DNA of 43,861 nucleotides from CAUZJO01 sp963580245 (lineage in GTDB: Bacteria; Sumerlaeota; Sumerlaeia; MVZB01), in assembly GCA_963580245.1 (NCBI GenBank), contig CAUZJO010000014.1:1-43861 (forward strand), read 5' to 3'. The notes below the pieces were generated by a model. The model made no database searches and had not been told where the DNA came from. It was given only the letters and a program-made list of their open reading frames with translations. Below, piece after piece: positions 23,755-32,606 of the stretch; the stretch's first letter is position 1, and each line of letters starts with the position of its first letter. A program made the translations under genes and the position numbers.

Positions 23755-24996
23755 CTACACCAACTCGATCCGATCTTCGATATCGTGCAGCAGGGTGACG
23801 ATCAAGGTTAGGTATTCGCGCAGGTGACGGGTGAGGAGGAAGTTTTCGCGGACGAACTCGCGGGCGTTCTCACCCATCTGGCGCATTGCGGCCTGGTTGA
23901 ACAGGAGATACCGGATGCGCAGGGCGGCGCCTTCGGGCGTATCGACCAGGAAGCCGGTGTAGTGATTGAAGAGCTGGATGCGAATGCCGCCGGTGTTGCC
24001 GCCGATGACCGGTTTGCCTTTCCACATGGCTTCGGTCACGGTCAGGCCGAATCCCTCGCGCGTCGATTTTTGCAGGACGATATCGGCGGCGCGCTGGAGC
24101 GCATTGATGACCAGGTGGGCGTCGGCGGGGAGTATCAGGACGTGGATGTCGGGGTCGCCAGCCGCGGCCGTTTGGACCTCATTATAGACGATTTCCCCCT
24201 CGGGATCGTCCGAAGCACCGCCCCCAGCCAGGACCAGTTGCAGGCCGGGGACAAATTTCTTGGCCAGCCGGTAGGCGTGAACGACGCCGATGGGGTCCTT
24301 GAAGCGGTCGAAGCGCGAGACCTGCAGAATCATGGGCCGGTCCGGATCGATCTTGAACCGCTCCTGCACCTCCAGGATGTCTTCCTGATTCAGCGGGATG
24401 TTCTTGTCGGTCAGCGGATCGATGCTGGGCGGGATGATGTAGACGTTGCGCGGATGCGGCTGGACGAAGGCGGCCAGCGAGTAGATGCTGGCGTCGTATT
24501 CGTTCACGAAGTCGCGCAGATAGCGCCAGACGGGCCGATACGGGTGACTGGCGTCGATGTGGCAGCGCCAGATCCATTTGCCCTTGCGATTGGGGCAGTA
24601 GCGCAACAGCGGGGCCGGTTGGGGGTCGTGGATGATGACAATGTCGGCTTCTTCCAGGACGGGGCGCAGCTTCTCGGCGTTCTCCTCATTGGTCCGCTCG
24701 AAGACCCACAACAGGCGGTCGGGGATCTCGACCTGGTTGCCTTGGATGCCGTTGTGGAATCCCTTGGTGCATTGATAGAAGTCGGGCTGGCCATTGATGA
24801 CCTCCCAACTGGCCGGGATGCCGAGCTCATTCAGGGCCGGGACAAACTTAGTCAGAATCTCGGCCACGCCCCCGCCCACTTTCGTCGAGTTGACGTTCAC
24901 CACGCGCACGCCCTGAAGTCCCCGGGCGAGCTGGTGGAGTTGGTCGATCACGTCCTCGCCGACGATGCGTGCGTAGGCGTCGAGCAGGGCGGTCAT
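23755..24996 (-). CDS. treT: trehalose glycosyltransferring synthase (TreT, GT4 family)
   Basis: 413 residues from ATG 24996, whose ATGA overlaps the upstream stop. N-terminal half has VRVVNVNSTKVGGGVAEIL, VINGQPDFYQCTKGFHNGIQ and WIWRCHIDASHP; C-terminal half has the GT-B nucleotide-sugar site with ILQVSRFDRFKDPIGV and STREGFGLTVTEAMWKGKPV. This 'GGGVAE..K.FHN..QG' pattern is typical of TreT, which makes or splits trehalose reversibly from an NDP-glucose and glucose in the cytoplasm. In Thermococcus litoralis treT lies with a trehalose/maltose ABC importer, and the same arrangement is seen here. Assignment to TreT is strong; whether the cell makes or consumes trehalose is open. Confidence 0.88.
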   Translation of the reverse strand: MTALLDAYARIVGEDVIDQLHQLARGLQGVRVVNVNSTKVGGGVAEILTKFVPALNELGIPASWEVINGQPDFYQCTKGFHNGIQGNQVEIPDRLLWVFERTNEENAEKLRPVLEEADIVIIHDPQPAPLLRYCPNRKGKWIWRCHIDASHPYRPVWRYLRDFVNEYDASIYSLAAFVQPHPRNVYIIPPSIDPLTDKNIPLNQEDILEVQERFKIDPDRPMILQVSRFDRFKDPIGVVHAYRLAKKFVPGLQLVLAGGGASDDPEGEIVYNEVQTAAAGDPDIHVLILPADAHLVINALQRAADIVLQKSTREGFGLTVTEAMWKGKPVIGGNTGGIRIQLFNHYTGFLVDTPEGAALRIRYLLFNQAAMRQMGENAREFVRENFLLTRHLREYLTLIVTLLHDIEDRIELV

Positions 24997-25667
24997 GGGC
25001 TCAGCCCTCCAAAGTAATCCTGCATGATGGCGCTGAGTTGATCGCGCAGCTCGGGAAGGGTTTCGAAATAGGGATCGACGCAGGCGAGTTGGCTGCACAG
25101 GTCGTCGTAGCGCGGGGTGAATCCCCCCAACCAGGCGCGAAAGTCATCGACCTGCGCGTCGGAGCGGCGCCGGGCGTCAATGAAATGGTAGAAGATGCTG
25201 CTCGTCGACATGCTCTTGACGACGTCGGCCAGGCCTTCGGGCTGCTCGATCGCCACGCGGGTGTCAAAGACGACGATCTGGGAGCGGACAAAATAGAACT
25301 GGCGGTCACGCCGTGCCCAGGGGACCATCTCGGTCTCGTCCAGGCGTTCCTCGACCACGTCGATCAGTTCCTGGCGCAAGGACTCGAGGTCCTTGCCGCC
25401 CGTGGGGTCGATCACGCTGAGGCGCTCGGCCAGTCGCAAGTCGTGCAGGCCATAAAACGCCCACGCCGCGAAATCGTTGTTATACTCGCGCGGGGCGTAT
25501 CCCGGCCTTAACAGCCCGCTCCAAAAATGGTAATAGATGCTGCCGGGATGGATGTCTTGGACGATATCGCGCAATTCGCGCAAGTTCATCGCCCGCCGGC
25601 CGGTCGCGATGGCGGTCAACGCGCAGTCCTTGATCTTGAAACCGCGGTCGTTCTCTTCCTGAGCCAT
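24993..25667 (-). CDS. DUF5752-like protein, treT partner gene
   Basis: 224 residues from ATG 25667, chosen because AGGAGG lies about 7 bases upstream; the open frame continues upstream without a good start. Helical, soluble, with a duplicated look: IHPGSIYYHFWSGLLRPGY in the first half and MSTSSIFYHFIDARRRS in the second, each with a 'S-I-x-Y-H-F' core, plus NNDFAAWAFYGLHDLRLAER. I recognise this as the DUF5752 type, from memory, which often sits beside trehalose and other sugar enzymes. Its function is unknown. The ATGA overlap with treT indicates coupled translation, so the protein probably acts with TreT, perhaps as a regulator or binding partner. Confidence 0.75.
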   Translation of the reverse strand: MAQEENDRGFKIKDCALTAIATGRRAMNLRELRDIVQDIHPGSIYYHFWSGLLRPGYAPREYNNDFAAWAFYGLHDLRLAERLSVIDPTGGKDLESLRQELIDVVEERLDETEMVPWARRDRQFYFVRSQIVVFDTRVAIEQPEGLADVVKSMSTSSIFYHFIDARRRSDAQVDDFRAWLGGFTPRYDDLCSQLACVDPYFETLPELRDQLSAIMQDYFGGLSP

Positions 25668-25794
25668 CTGCAGTCCTCCTGGACACGGCGCGAAGATCCA
25701 TCGCACCTCAGCCGCAGCCTTAAACTCCGGGGAAGGCCAGCGAGATTGCGCTTTCATATCGGGTTGGGGGTGGGATGTCAAGGGTTGATATTAT

Positions 25795-25893
25795 AGGGTT
25801 TAGGATTCAGGATCCGGTCGCCGACGCGCCAAAGCCGCTACCCGGCCGACGGTAGATGGCGGAGGAGGCTGGCGTCGGCGACTGGACCCTAAA
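25795..25893. repeat. telomere-like palindromic element, family B, copy 2
   Basis: Starts AGGGTTTAGGATTCAGGATC and ends ACTGGACCCTAAA. Inner arms 25810-25831 and 25870-25889 are near-complements (GTCGCCGACGCGCCA against TGGCGTCGGCGAC). A 24-base stretch at 25817-25840 is identical to 41254-41277. It fills the gap between the divergent DUF5752-like and HAD genes. Confidence 0.75.
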
Positions 25894-25920
25894 GATCAAC
25901 TAATCCGCCAAAGGCCACCC

Positions 25921-26604
25921 ATGCCACCGCCCGCTGCTGACCTCAAACTCCTCGTCTACGACCTGGATGGGACGCTTGTGGACGCGTTCGAGGATATCTG
26001 GCGCGCGGTCAATGTGGTGTTGGGGCGTTTCGGGTTGGCTGAATTACCGTTCGAGACGGTCAAGAGCTTCGTGGGCGAAGGGGCGGCGACGTTGATTCGG
26101 CGGTGCCTGGGGCAGGAGCACGGGGGGCGATTTGAGGAGATTTATGGGGCGTTTCGGACATATTACACCGAGAACCCCTCGCGGCGCGCCCGGCTTTATC
26201 CCGGCGTGGCGCGGACGCTGGACCAATTGCGGGAGCGGGGGCTGCGGCAGGCAATCCTGACCAACAAGCCCCATGAAATCACGCTCCCCCTCTGTCGGCG
26301 CCTGGGTCTGGCCGAGCGGGTGGAGGGAATCTGGGGGGAGCGATCCGATGCCCCCCACAAGCCCGATCCGGAGGCGCTGCTCCAGATCGTCCGTCATTTC
26401 GGACTGGAGGCGGCCCAGTGCGCGATGGTCGGCGACGGCCAGGCCGACCATCAAGTGGCTCGCGCCGCGGGTGCGCCGATGATCGCCGTCACGTGGGGCG
26501 TGCTCTCGGCCGCCCAGGCCCGCGGCCTGCGACCGGCCCTGGTCATCGACCAAATGGAAGAGCTGGCGGCTTGGCTTGACCATGCGGCCGGCGGGACTCA
26601 CTGA
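25921..26604 (+). CDS. HAD-family phosphatase, phosphoglycolate-phosphatase-like
   Basis: 227 residues. HAD motifs are complete: DLDGT with nucleophile Asp14 and acid Asp16, LTNKP (motif II), HKPDPE (motif III Lys) and GDGQAD (motif IV). The helical cap between about residues 20 and 85 is of the Gph/beta-phosphoglucomutase type. Gph removes 2-phosphoglycolate formed in DNA repair or oxygenation; other HAD enzymes of this cap class act on sugar phosphates, and the trehalose module next door makes a sugar phosphate equally possible. Its TGA directly abuts the stop of the convergent rhomboid gene with no base between them. Confidence 0.85.
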   Translation: MPPPAADLKLLVYDLDGTLVDAFEDIWRAVNVVLGRFGLAELPFETVKSFVGEGAATLIRRCLGQEHGGRFEEIYGAFRTYYTENPSRRARLYPGVARTLDQLRERGLRQAILTNKPHEITLPLCRRLGLAERVEGIWGERSDAPHKPDPEALLQIVRHFGLEAAQCAMVGDGQADHQVARAAGAPMIAVTWGVLSAAQARGLRPALVIDQMEELAAWLDHAAGGTH

Positions 26605-27966
26605 TCATTCGGGAAGCACCGTGAGATAATGCCACAGCTCCTCGGCCAGATAGGGCTTCAACTCGCCGACGGCCACGTCCTCTTTGCCCGCCAACCAGAC
26701 CCGGTGGGCCCGGCGGGCCACTTCGGGTCGGCCCAGTCGGTCGGCCGCGATGGCGCGGATGAGGGCGTTCCAGGCCAGGTCGGGATGGATGGCGTTGATG
26801 ATTTCGGTCAGTTCCAACGCGCGCGTCCAATGGCCCATGCGCAGGTGAATCAGGCCGATGTTCTCGAGGCTGGCGGCCTTGTCTTCGGGAGCGGCCTCCA
26901 ATTGAGCCGCCCGCCGCCAGTCCGCGCCGGCCCGGTCCATCTCGCCCAGTTTAAAGCGCGCGAACCCGCGGTAAAGGTAGACGCCGTGGTCCCTTGGATT
27001 GAGTTGGATGGCGCGGTCGTAATCGCGGATGGCCCCTTCGAGGTCGTCGATCGCCGCATGGAAAATCCCGCGTTTCAGATACGCATGCCAATACTTCGGG
27101 AACCAGTCGATCAAGCGATCGTGATCCTTGAGCGCATCGGCGTGACGCCCGCCGGCCAGCGCTTCGGACGAATCCTCCAAGAGCTTCTTCGGATTGGGGG
27201 CCAGCCAGGCCAGGCACGCCACGAGGGCCAGACCGCCCAATCCGACGTAGAGGCTACGCGCTGCTCGCCCACTGGCCGGATGGGGACGCGACGGGAAACT
27301 GAGCAGCAGGCAGCATGCCAATCCCGTCAGCATGCCGATGCCGTGCAGAAGGTGAATCGGGGGGGGATTGAGCGGCAGGTAAGCGCCGGCGAAGCCGATC
27401 GCCCAGATGATGGCACCCCTGGCCGATCCGCGATGGATCGCTTCGCGATGGCGGAAGAACAGGACCACCGCCGCGCCAAAAAGCCCAAAGATCGCCCCCG
27501 AGGCGCCCGCGCCCACGCCGTCTGGGCGTTCGATGACGTAGACCATGCTGACGACCAATCCCGAGACCAGGTAAACGACGAGCACTCCGGCACTGCCGAG
27601 CCAGCACTCAACGATGCGGCCGAACTTCCAGAGGAAAACCATGTTGATCAGGATGTGCAGGACGCCGCCGTGAACGAACAGGGCCGTCAGCAGCCGCCAC
27701 CACTCGCCGGCCAGCGTCAGGTAGCCGTAAGCGCCGCCCCAGACGACCCGGTCCTCGGGATTGAGCCGGTCCACGCCCATGACGACCATGACCGCGAACA
27801 CAACGCAGTTGAGCGTGAGAAGCAGGGGCGTGACGAGGACGCGGGCGGTCGGCTCCCAAGCCGGTCCGTCGTCGGGCCTATCTGCGCTCAGAACGCTCGG
27901 ATCGTGCGTGGTCGCTTGTTCTGGTTCCATGGTCATGCAAGAGCCCGGACGCCGCGGCATCCCCAT
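26605..27966 (-). CDS. rhomboid intramembrane serine protease fused to TPR repeats
   Basis: 453 residues; start ATG 27966 has AAGGA about 10 bases upstream. A polar N-terminus is followed by six or seven membrane helices. Rhomboid features: WWRLLTALFVHGGVLHILIN with His104 and Asn108, the GASG motif with nucleophile Ser156, and catalytic His208 in IHLLHGIGM. After the last helix (near 245) comes a soluble tail with TPR units: SEALAGGRHADALKDHDRLI, then YLKRGIFHAAIDDLEGAIRD with YDRAIQLNPRD, and NIGLIHLRMGHWTRALEL. Rhomboids cut membrane proteins within the bilayer; the TPR tail probably recruits a partner or substrate on one side. The target is unknown. Confidence 0.9.
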   Translation of the reverse strand: MGMPRRPGSCMTMEPEQATTHDPSVLSADRPDDGPAWEPTARVLVTPLLLTLNCVVFAVMVVMGVDRLNPEDRVVWGGAYGYLTLAGEWWRLLTALFVHGGVLHILINMVFLWKFGRIVECWLGSAGVLVVYLVSGLVVSMVYVIERPDGVGAGASGAIFGLFGAAVVLFFRHREAIHRGSARGAIIWAIGFAGAYLPLNPPPIHLLHGIGMLTGLACCLLLSFPSRPHPASGRAARSLYVGLGGLALVACLAWLAPNPKKLLEDSSEALAGGRHADALKDHDRLIDWFPKYWHAYLKRGIFHAAIDDLEGAIRDYDRAIQLNPRDHGVYLYRGFARFKLGEMDRAGADWRRAAQLEAAPEDKAASLENIGLIHLRMGHWTRALELTEIINAIHPDLAWNALIRAIAADRLGRPEVARRAHRVWLAGKEDVAVGELKPYLAEELWHYLTVLPE

Positions 27967-28038
27967 GGGATGAATCCTTTTGGAATTGGACAGCGGCTGG
28001 AGTCGATGGTTCCGAGGACCGAAACCTGATTGCCGGCT

Positions 28039-28728
28039 TTACTGAAAAAACTCCTTGAGGCGCTTGTACTCCTCCGGGCTGATCGCCCCCTTTTCAAGCA
28101 GGACTTCCAGTTCGCCGGGGGATTTCGCCGGGGGCTGACCCTCGGTTGGGGCGGCGGGTTTGCCTTGCTCGCGGCCGACTGCCTTGCGACGGGACTGAAC
28201 CACGCGCGGCATGTTCATCGCGGGCTCGGGAGGGGCATTGGTCGCTGGGGGCGGCCGGTGGGTTCGATCGGGGGTCTCCAAACGGGCCAGCCGGCGCGCG
28301 GGCGCCTGGGCGGTGGGGGGTTCGGGGGGAACGAGACCCTTTCTCGATTTCCCGGCGGCCTTGCGGGCGCGGCCTTCCCGCAGTTCCTCGGGTGTCAACA
28401 GGCCGACGACGGCGTCGGGATTGATTTCAGCCTGGGCGAGGATTTCGCGTTCGTGTTCATCCCGCCGTTGCGCGCTCATGTGCTCCATCTCGCGATTGGC
28501 CATGGATTGGCGGATCTTGCGATGCTCTTCGGGGGTGATCAGGCCCTTCTTTTTCAATGCGTCCGCGTCCTGCATTTGCATCCCCGAAACCCCGCCCATG
28601 CGCCGCACCTTATTGGTCACGATCCGGCGCCACATCTTCCAGAAAATCAGAAGAAGAATAAAAGCAACGGTCGTCCCCAGCGCCCAGGGCATGATGTCGA
28701 TGAGGTAGTAGGAGCCGAGGAAGTCCAT
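28039..28728 (-). CDS. membrane protein with two SHOCT-like motifs
   Basis: 229 residues. One membrane segment near the N-terminus (IMPWALGTTVAFILLLIFWK), then a basic stretch and two short 'gain by helix-turn-helix' units: ALKKKGLITPEEHRKIRQSM in the middle and LEVLLEKGAISPEEYKRLKE at the very C-terminus. Both match the SHOCT pattern (LkkLkeLGaITeEEFe.KK), which is common at the ends of membrane-linked proteins. They are separated by a Pro/Ala/Arg-rich disordered linker (about residues 125-200). Function unknown; SHOCT motifs are thought to mediate oligomer contacts. The start codon directly follows a family B repeat and has no normal ribosome-binding site. Confidence 0.75.
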   Translation of the reverse strand: MDFLGSYYLIDIMPWALGTTVAFILLLIFWKMWRRIVTNKVRRMGGVSGMQMQDADALKKKGLITPEEHRKIRQSMANREMEHMSAQRRDEHEREILAQAEINPDAVVGLLTPEELREGRARKAAGKSRKGLVPPEPPTAQAPARRLARLETPDRTHRPPPATNAPPEPAMNMPRVVQSRRKAVGREQGKPAAPTEGQPPAKSPGELEVLLEKGAISPEEYKRLKEFFQ

Positions 28729-28735
28729 GGAGGAT

Positions 28736-28907
28736 AGGGTTTAGGGTCGAGGCTTCAAAGTTTAGGGTGTTGATTACAAGACTGATTCGGGAAACGAAGC
28801 CTGCCAACAGGATATGGCCTTTTCGCCCAGACTTACAGCAACGGTTGATGCTGAAGATCAACCGTTGCCCATTGATCCTCCACTCTGGACCCTAAACCCT
28901 GAACCCT
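28736..28907. repeat. telomere-like palindromic element, family B, copy 3
   Basis: AGGGTTTAGGGTC at 28736-28748 (and TTTAGGGTG at 28761) faces GGACCCTAAACCCTGAACCC at 28887-28906. It lies between the SHOCT gene and trpC, contributes the last codons and the TAG stop of trpC, and abuts the SHOCT start. An inner arm pair, CAACGGTTGAT and ATCAACCGTTG (about 28849-28867), forms a further hairpin. Confidence 0.7.
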
Positions 28908-29725
28908 CTCATCACCCCCATTTGATCACCGATCGCGGCCCCCGGTTCCGCCTGTCGCATCAAATGCTCCCCGACCAGGATGCCATCGACGCCGACGGAG
29001 GCCAGACGCTCGACGTCCTCGCTCGCGCGGATGCCGCTCTCGGAGATGAGCGTCTGCGTGGGTGGGACGGTCGCGGCCAGGTCCAGTGTCGTCGCCAGGT
29101 CGGTGTGGAAATCCTGGGTGCGCAGGTCGCGGTTATTGATGCCTAGCACGTCGGGTTCGAGGTCCAATGCGGAAGCCAGCTCGGAGGCATGATGGATCTC
29201 GACCAGCACATCGAGGCCAGCGCTACGGGCCTCCTGGCGGATCGCGGCGAGTTGCTCGCCGTCGACGAATCCGGCAATCAACAGGATCGCGTCCGCGCCC
29301 ACCGCTCGCGCCTCCCAGACCTGGTAGGGATCGAGCATGAACTCCTTGCGCAGCAGCGGCAGCTCCACGGCCCGGCGGACCTGGCGCAGGTCATCGAGCG
29401 ATCCCTGGAAGAATTTCCCGTCGGTCAGACAAGAGATCGCCGCCGCGCCACCCGTCGCATAGGAACGCGCGATGGCCGCCGGATCGAAATCCTCGCGAAT
29501 CACGCCAACGCTGGGCGAGGCCTTCTTAACCTCGGCGATCACCTGCACGGGGCCGTCGGGGACCCGGGGGGCGTTGGGGTCGCGTCCGCCGCGGATCGCG
29601 CGTGCGAACCCCCGCGGCGGGGGCATGCCTGCGGCGGACTCGCGCAAACTTTCCAACGGGGCGTCAGATTTCGCCCGCTCGACCTCCTCGAGCTTGTTCG
29701 CCTTGATCTGATCCAGAATTCTCAT
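28892..29725 (-). CDS. trpC: indole-3-glycerol phosphate synthase
   Basis: 277 residues from ATG 29725, which overlaps the trpD stop (ATGA). TIM-barrel signatures in order: VIAEVKKASPSVG (substrate Lys/Ser site), LLRKEFMLDPYQVWEARAVG, DVLVEIHHASEL, GINNRDLRTQDF and ISESGIRASEDV, then GILVGEHLMR. It closes the indole ring in tryptophan synthesis, making indole-3-glycerol phosphate from CdRP. The last residues (MRGFRV) and the stop codon are encoded inside a family B repeat, so the natural C-terminus has been replaced or extended; the core ends near LMRQAEPG and should be unaffected. trpE, trpG, trpF and trpAB are not in the window. Confidence 0.95.
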   Translation of the reverse strand: MRILDQIKANKLEEVERAKSDAPLESLRESAAGMPPPRGFARAIRGGRDPNAPRVPDGPVQVIAEVKKASPSVGVIREDFDPAAIARSYATGGAAAISCLTDGKFFQGSLDDLRQVRRAVELPLLRKEFMLDPYQVWEARAVGADAILLIAGFVDGEQLAAIRQEARSAGLDVLVEIHHASELASALDLEPDVLGINNRDLRTQDFHTDLATTLDLAATVPPTQTLISESGIRASEDVERLASVGVDGILVGEHLMRQAEPGAAIGDQMGVMRGFRV

Positions 29726-30795
29726 GGCTTCGGTTCGGCCGGCTCGAATTGTTCGTTGGAGATGCTGACCAACTGGTCGAGTGCGCCTCGGGCCGCGCCT
29801 GAATCGATGGCTTCGGAGGCCTTGATTAGGGCATCGGCCCAGTCGCCGGCCACCGCGCCGACCATCAGGGCCGCCGCGGCGTTGATCTCCGTGATCCGCC
29901 GTTTGGGTCCGGATCGGCCGGCAAGAATGTCGTTGATCACGGCCGCCCGCGCAGCCGCCTGATCCTCGCCGTTGACCCGCAGGTCCTCGATCCGGCACAG
30001 ATCGAGGCCGTGGTCGAGCGGCTGGAACGTGGTGGTGCGGATGTCGCCGTGGCGCGCCTCGGTGACGCGGGTGGAGCCGGTCAGCGTGATCTCGTCCATT
30101 CCATCGCTGCCGTGGACGACCATCACGTGCTCGGAGCCCACGTCGGTCAAGACGCGGGCGAAGACCTCGGTCAACCCGGCCGATCCCACGCCGATGAGCT
30201 GGCGCCGCGTCCCGGCGGGGTTGGCCAGCGGCCCCAGCAGGTTCAGGATCGTGCGCACGCCGATCTCGCGCCGGGCCGGGCCGGCGTGGCGCATCGCGCC
30301 GTGATAGGCGGGCGCGAAAAAGAATGCCAGGCCGCACTGCTCGAGGCAGCGCAGGCTCGTCTCGGGCGAGCACTCGACGTTGACCCCCAGCGCGGTCAGG
30401 GCGTCGGCCGAGCCGCTGCCGGCGGCGCTGGTGACGGCGCGGTTGCCGTGCTTGGCGATTTGCGCGCCCGCGCCGGCCGCCACGATGGCCGCGGCGGTCG
30501 AGATATTAAACGTCCCCGTGGCATCGCCACCCGTCCCGCATGTGTCGACCAGGTGGTCGCGCAAATCAGGCCGGTCGGCCGGCGGGAGGGGCGCGGCAAA
30601 GCGGCGCATCACCTCGACGAAGCCACGCAGATGCTCGGGCTGCTCGCCCCGGATGCGCAGGCCGACCAGAAACGCCCCGATCTGCGCCGCCGTCGCCTCG
30701 CCGCTCAAGATCTCAGCCGCCACCCGCCCGATCAACTCCTCGTCGATCGGGTCGCCGTCGCATAAATGCGCGATCGCTTGCCGGATGGCCTCCAT
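29722..30795 (-). CDS. trpD: anthranilate phosphoribosyltransferase
   Basis: 357 residues. The N-terminal helical domain (ILSGEATAAQIGAFLVGLRI) precedes the PRPP site CGTGGDATGTFNIST (GTGGD at 87-91) and the family signature KHGNRAVTSAAGSGSADAL (from residue 115). It joins anthranilate to PRPP, the second committed step of tryptophan synthesis in the cytoplasm. It is the first gene of a trpD-trpC pair with overlapping stop and start. AGGA lies about 7 bases upstream of the ATG. It diverges from the MFS gene across 274 bases, where no attenuator with clustered Trp codons is visible. Confidence 0.95.
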   Translation of the reverse strand: MEAIRQAIAHLCDGDPIDEELIGRVAAEILSGEATAAQIGAFLVGLRIRGEQPEHLRGFVEVMRRFAAPLPPADRPDLRDHLVDTCGTGGDATGTFNISTAAAIVAAGAGAQIAKHGNRAVTSAAGSGSADALTALGVNVECSPETSLRCLEQCGLAFFFAPAYHGAMRHAGPARREIGVRTILNLLGPLANPAGTRRQLIGVGSAGLTEVFARVLTDVGSEHVMVVHGSDGMDEITLTGSTRVTEARHGDIRTTTFQPLDHGLDLCRIEDLRVNGEDQAAARAAVINDILAGRSGPKRRITEINAAAALMVGAVAGDWADALIKASEAIDSGAARGALDQLVSISNEQFEPAEPKP

Positions 30796-31069
30796 CGGTC
30801 GTCCTCGTCAAACGCGTGATAAGATTTCGAGCGTCATCGCCGGTTTTTCCATGATGACGTGGGATCGTCATTGACCCCGTTCAGGATATCGCGCCCTCTA
30901 TCCATCGCCCCCTCTAACTGTACCCGACCTCCGACCGCGACTCAATGCTTAACCCCACGAAAGTCCTTGACCGTCGCCGGGAGGGAAGGAAAATGCCCCC
31001 CTGATTCGTTAACGATGATCGAGCTTACCCCCATCCCTATGGGAATTCAGCAGTCGGAAAGGGTGCATC

Positions 31070-32529
31070 ATGACGCCGGACCTTGATCCATCGCCCCGCG
31101 AGGGCCAACGCGGGCTAGGCTATCTCATGCTCGTCATCCTGGTCGCGACGGTCGGGGGTTTCTTGTTTGGTTTCGATACGATGATCTGGACGGGCGCTCA
31201 GCTTTCCCTGGAGAAGCACTTCAACCTGTCTGAGGCCGCGCTCGGTTTCGCCGCATCCAGCGTGATGATCGGCGCCCTGAGCGGGACGTTTTCCGCCGCG
31301 ATCGTCAGCGACTTCATGGGCCGCAAGAAGACCATGATGATGGCCGCGGTTCTCTTTATGCTGTCGGCGATCGGGACGGCGCTTCCGCACTCGATCGTGG
31401 TCTTCGATGTTTTCCGCACGTTGGGAGGCATCGGCATCGGTCTGGCGATGGTAATTTCCCCCGTTTATATCGCTGAAATCTCGCCCAGGCACATCCGCGG
31501 CCGCCTGGTCACGTTCAATCAGATCATCATCGTGTTCGGTTCGATCGTCGCCATGGGTCTAGACACGTACGTGACCTATAAGGTTAGGGATGACAACCTG
31601 ACCTGGCGTATCCTCTTCGGCGCGGAATGCGTCCCGATCGTCGTCTTCATCATCGGTCTGTTTTCATTCCGGGAAGCCCGCGCTATCTGGTTGAGACGGA
31701 CTGCAAAGACGAGGCCCTCCGGGTTTTAACCAATATCAACGGGGCGGCGATCGCCAAGGAAGAAGTCCAGGACATCCATGAGTCGATCGAACTGGAGAAA
31801 GAACAGGAAGCCGTCAGCTACGCCGAGCTGTTTTTGCCCGGCGTTCGCATCGCGATGATCGTCGGTATTGGAATCCCCGCGCTGCAACAGTTTTCGGGGG
31901 GATATCCTTTGACGCTCTACGCGCCGCGTATCTTCCAGGATGCGGGCATCGTGGGAGACGCTGAGGCCGTTGGCACGACGGCCATCCTGCAATGCGTGAA
32001 TCTGTTCTTCGTCGTTGCGTGTCTTTATTTGGTCGAGCACGTGGGAAGGAGACCTTTGTTACTGTTCAGCGTCTCGGCCATGGCCTTGGGGCATTTCATT
32101 TTGGCCGGATGCTTCGCCGGCGACACAAGTCCCATCATCGTTGCCATCGTCCTGACGCTCACCACGTGCATGAGCAACCTGAGCATCTCGCCGCTGGGTT
32201 GGGTCCTCTTGGCCGAGATATTTCCCACGCGCATCCGCGGTCGCGCGATGGGAGTGGCTGCCTTCGTGCTTTACGGCTGCGGCTTCATATCCACCTATAC
32301 CTTCCCAATGTTAGAAGGCTTTTTCGAGGATAGATTTGATTCAACCGCGGGCGTCTTCGTCGTTTTCGCCGTCATCTGCATCCTCGGCGTCATCTTCATG
32401 TACAAGATGGTCCCCGAGACCAAAGGCAAGACGCTCGAGCAGATCGCCAATAGCTGGCTCAAGAAAGGCGAGGCGGAAGCCCTATTAAAAGCCGGCGGCC
32501 GCGGCCAGGACGAAACGAAACCCGAATAA
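31070..32529 (+). pseudogene. sugar-porter MFS transporter, broken by one frameshift at 31661-31664
   Basis: Two open frames (31070-31729 and 31675-32529 in the next frame) together make one ~486-residue sugar porter. First part: GGFLFGFDTMIWTGA, DFMGRKKTMMM (the D-x2-G-R-K loop) and YIAEISPRHIRGRLVTFNQ. Second part: IPGSPRYLVE, QQFSGGYPLTLYAP, EHVGRRPLLL, GWVLLAEIFPTRIRGRAMG and PETKGKTLEQI. The join falls at CTG TTTT CATTCC: one more T restores LFFIPGSPRYL, the normal sequence after helix 6. All family motifs are otherwise intact, so this is a recent break or a sequence error, not an old pseudogene. It would import a hexose or pentose by proton symport; it converges on the glycosidase gene. 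Confidence 0.85.
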
Positions 32530-32606
32530 CGGGCCTTCACATCCACGCACGCCGAAGACGCGGCGCCGGATCATGGGAACCGTCCGCCCTCGCGTTGCGT
32601 CCGTCT

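Noticed and set aside
31655..31670. Programmed -1 ribosomal frameshift in the MFS gene
   Set aside because: CTG TTT TCA is not a standard slippery heptamer (the first position would mispair after slipping), no downstream pseudoknot is evident, and the same kind of break recurs in a neighbouring unrelated gene.
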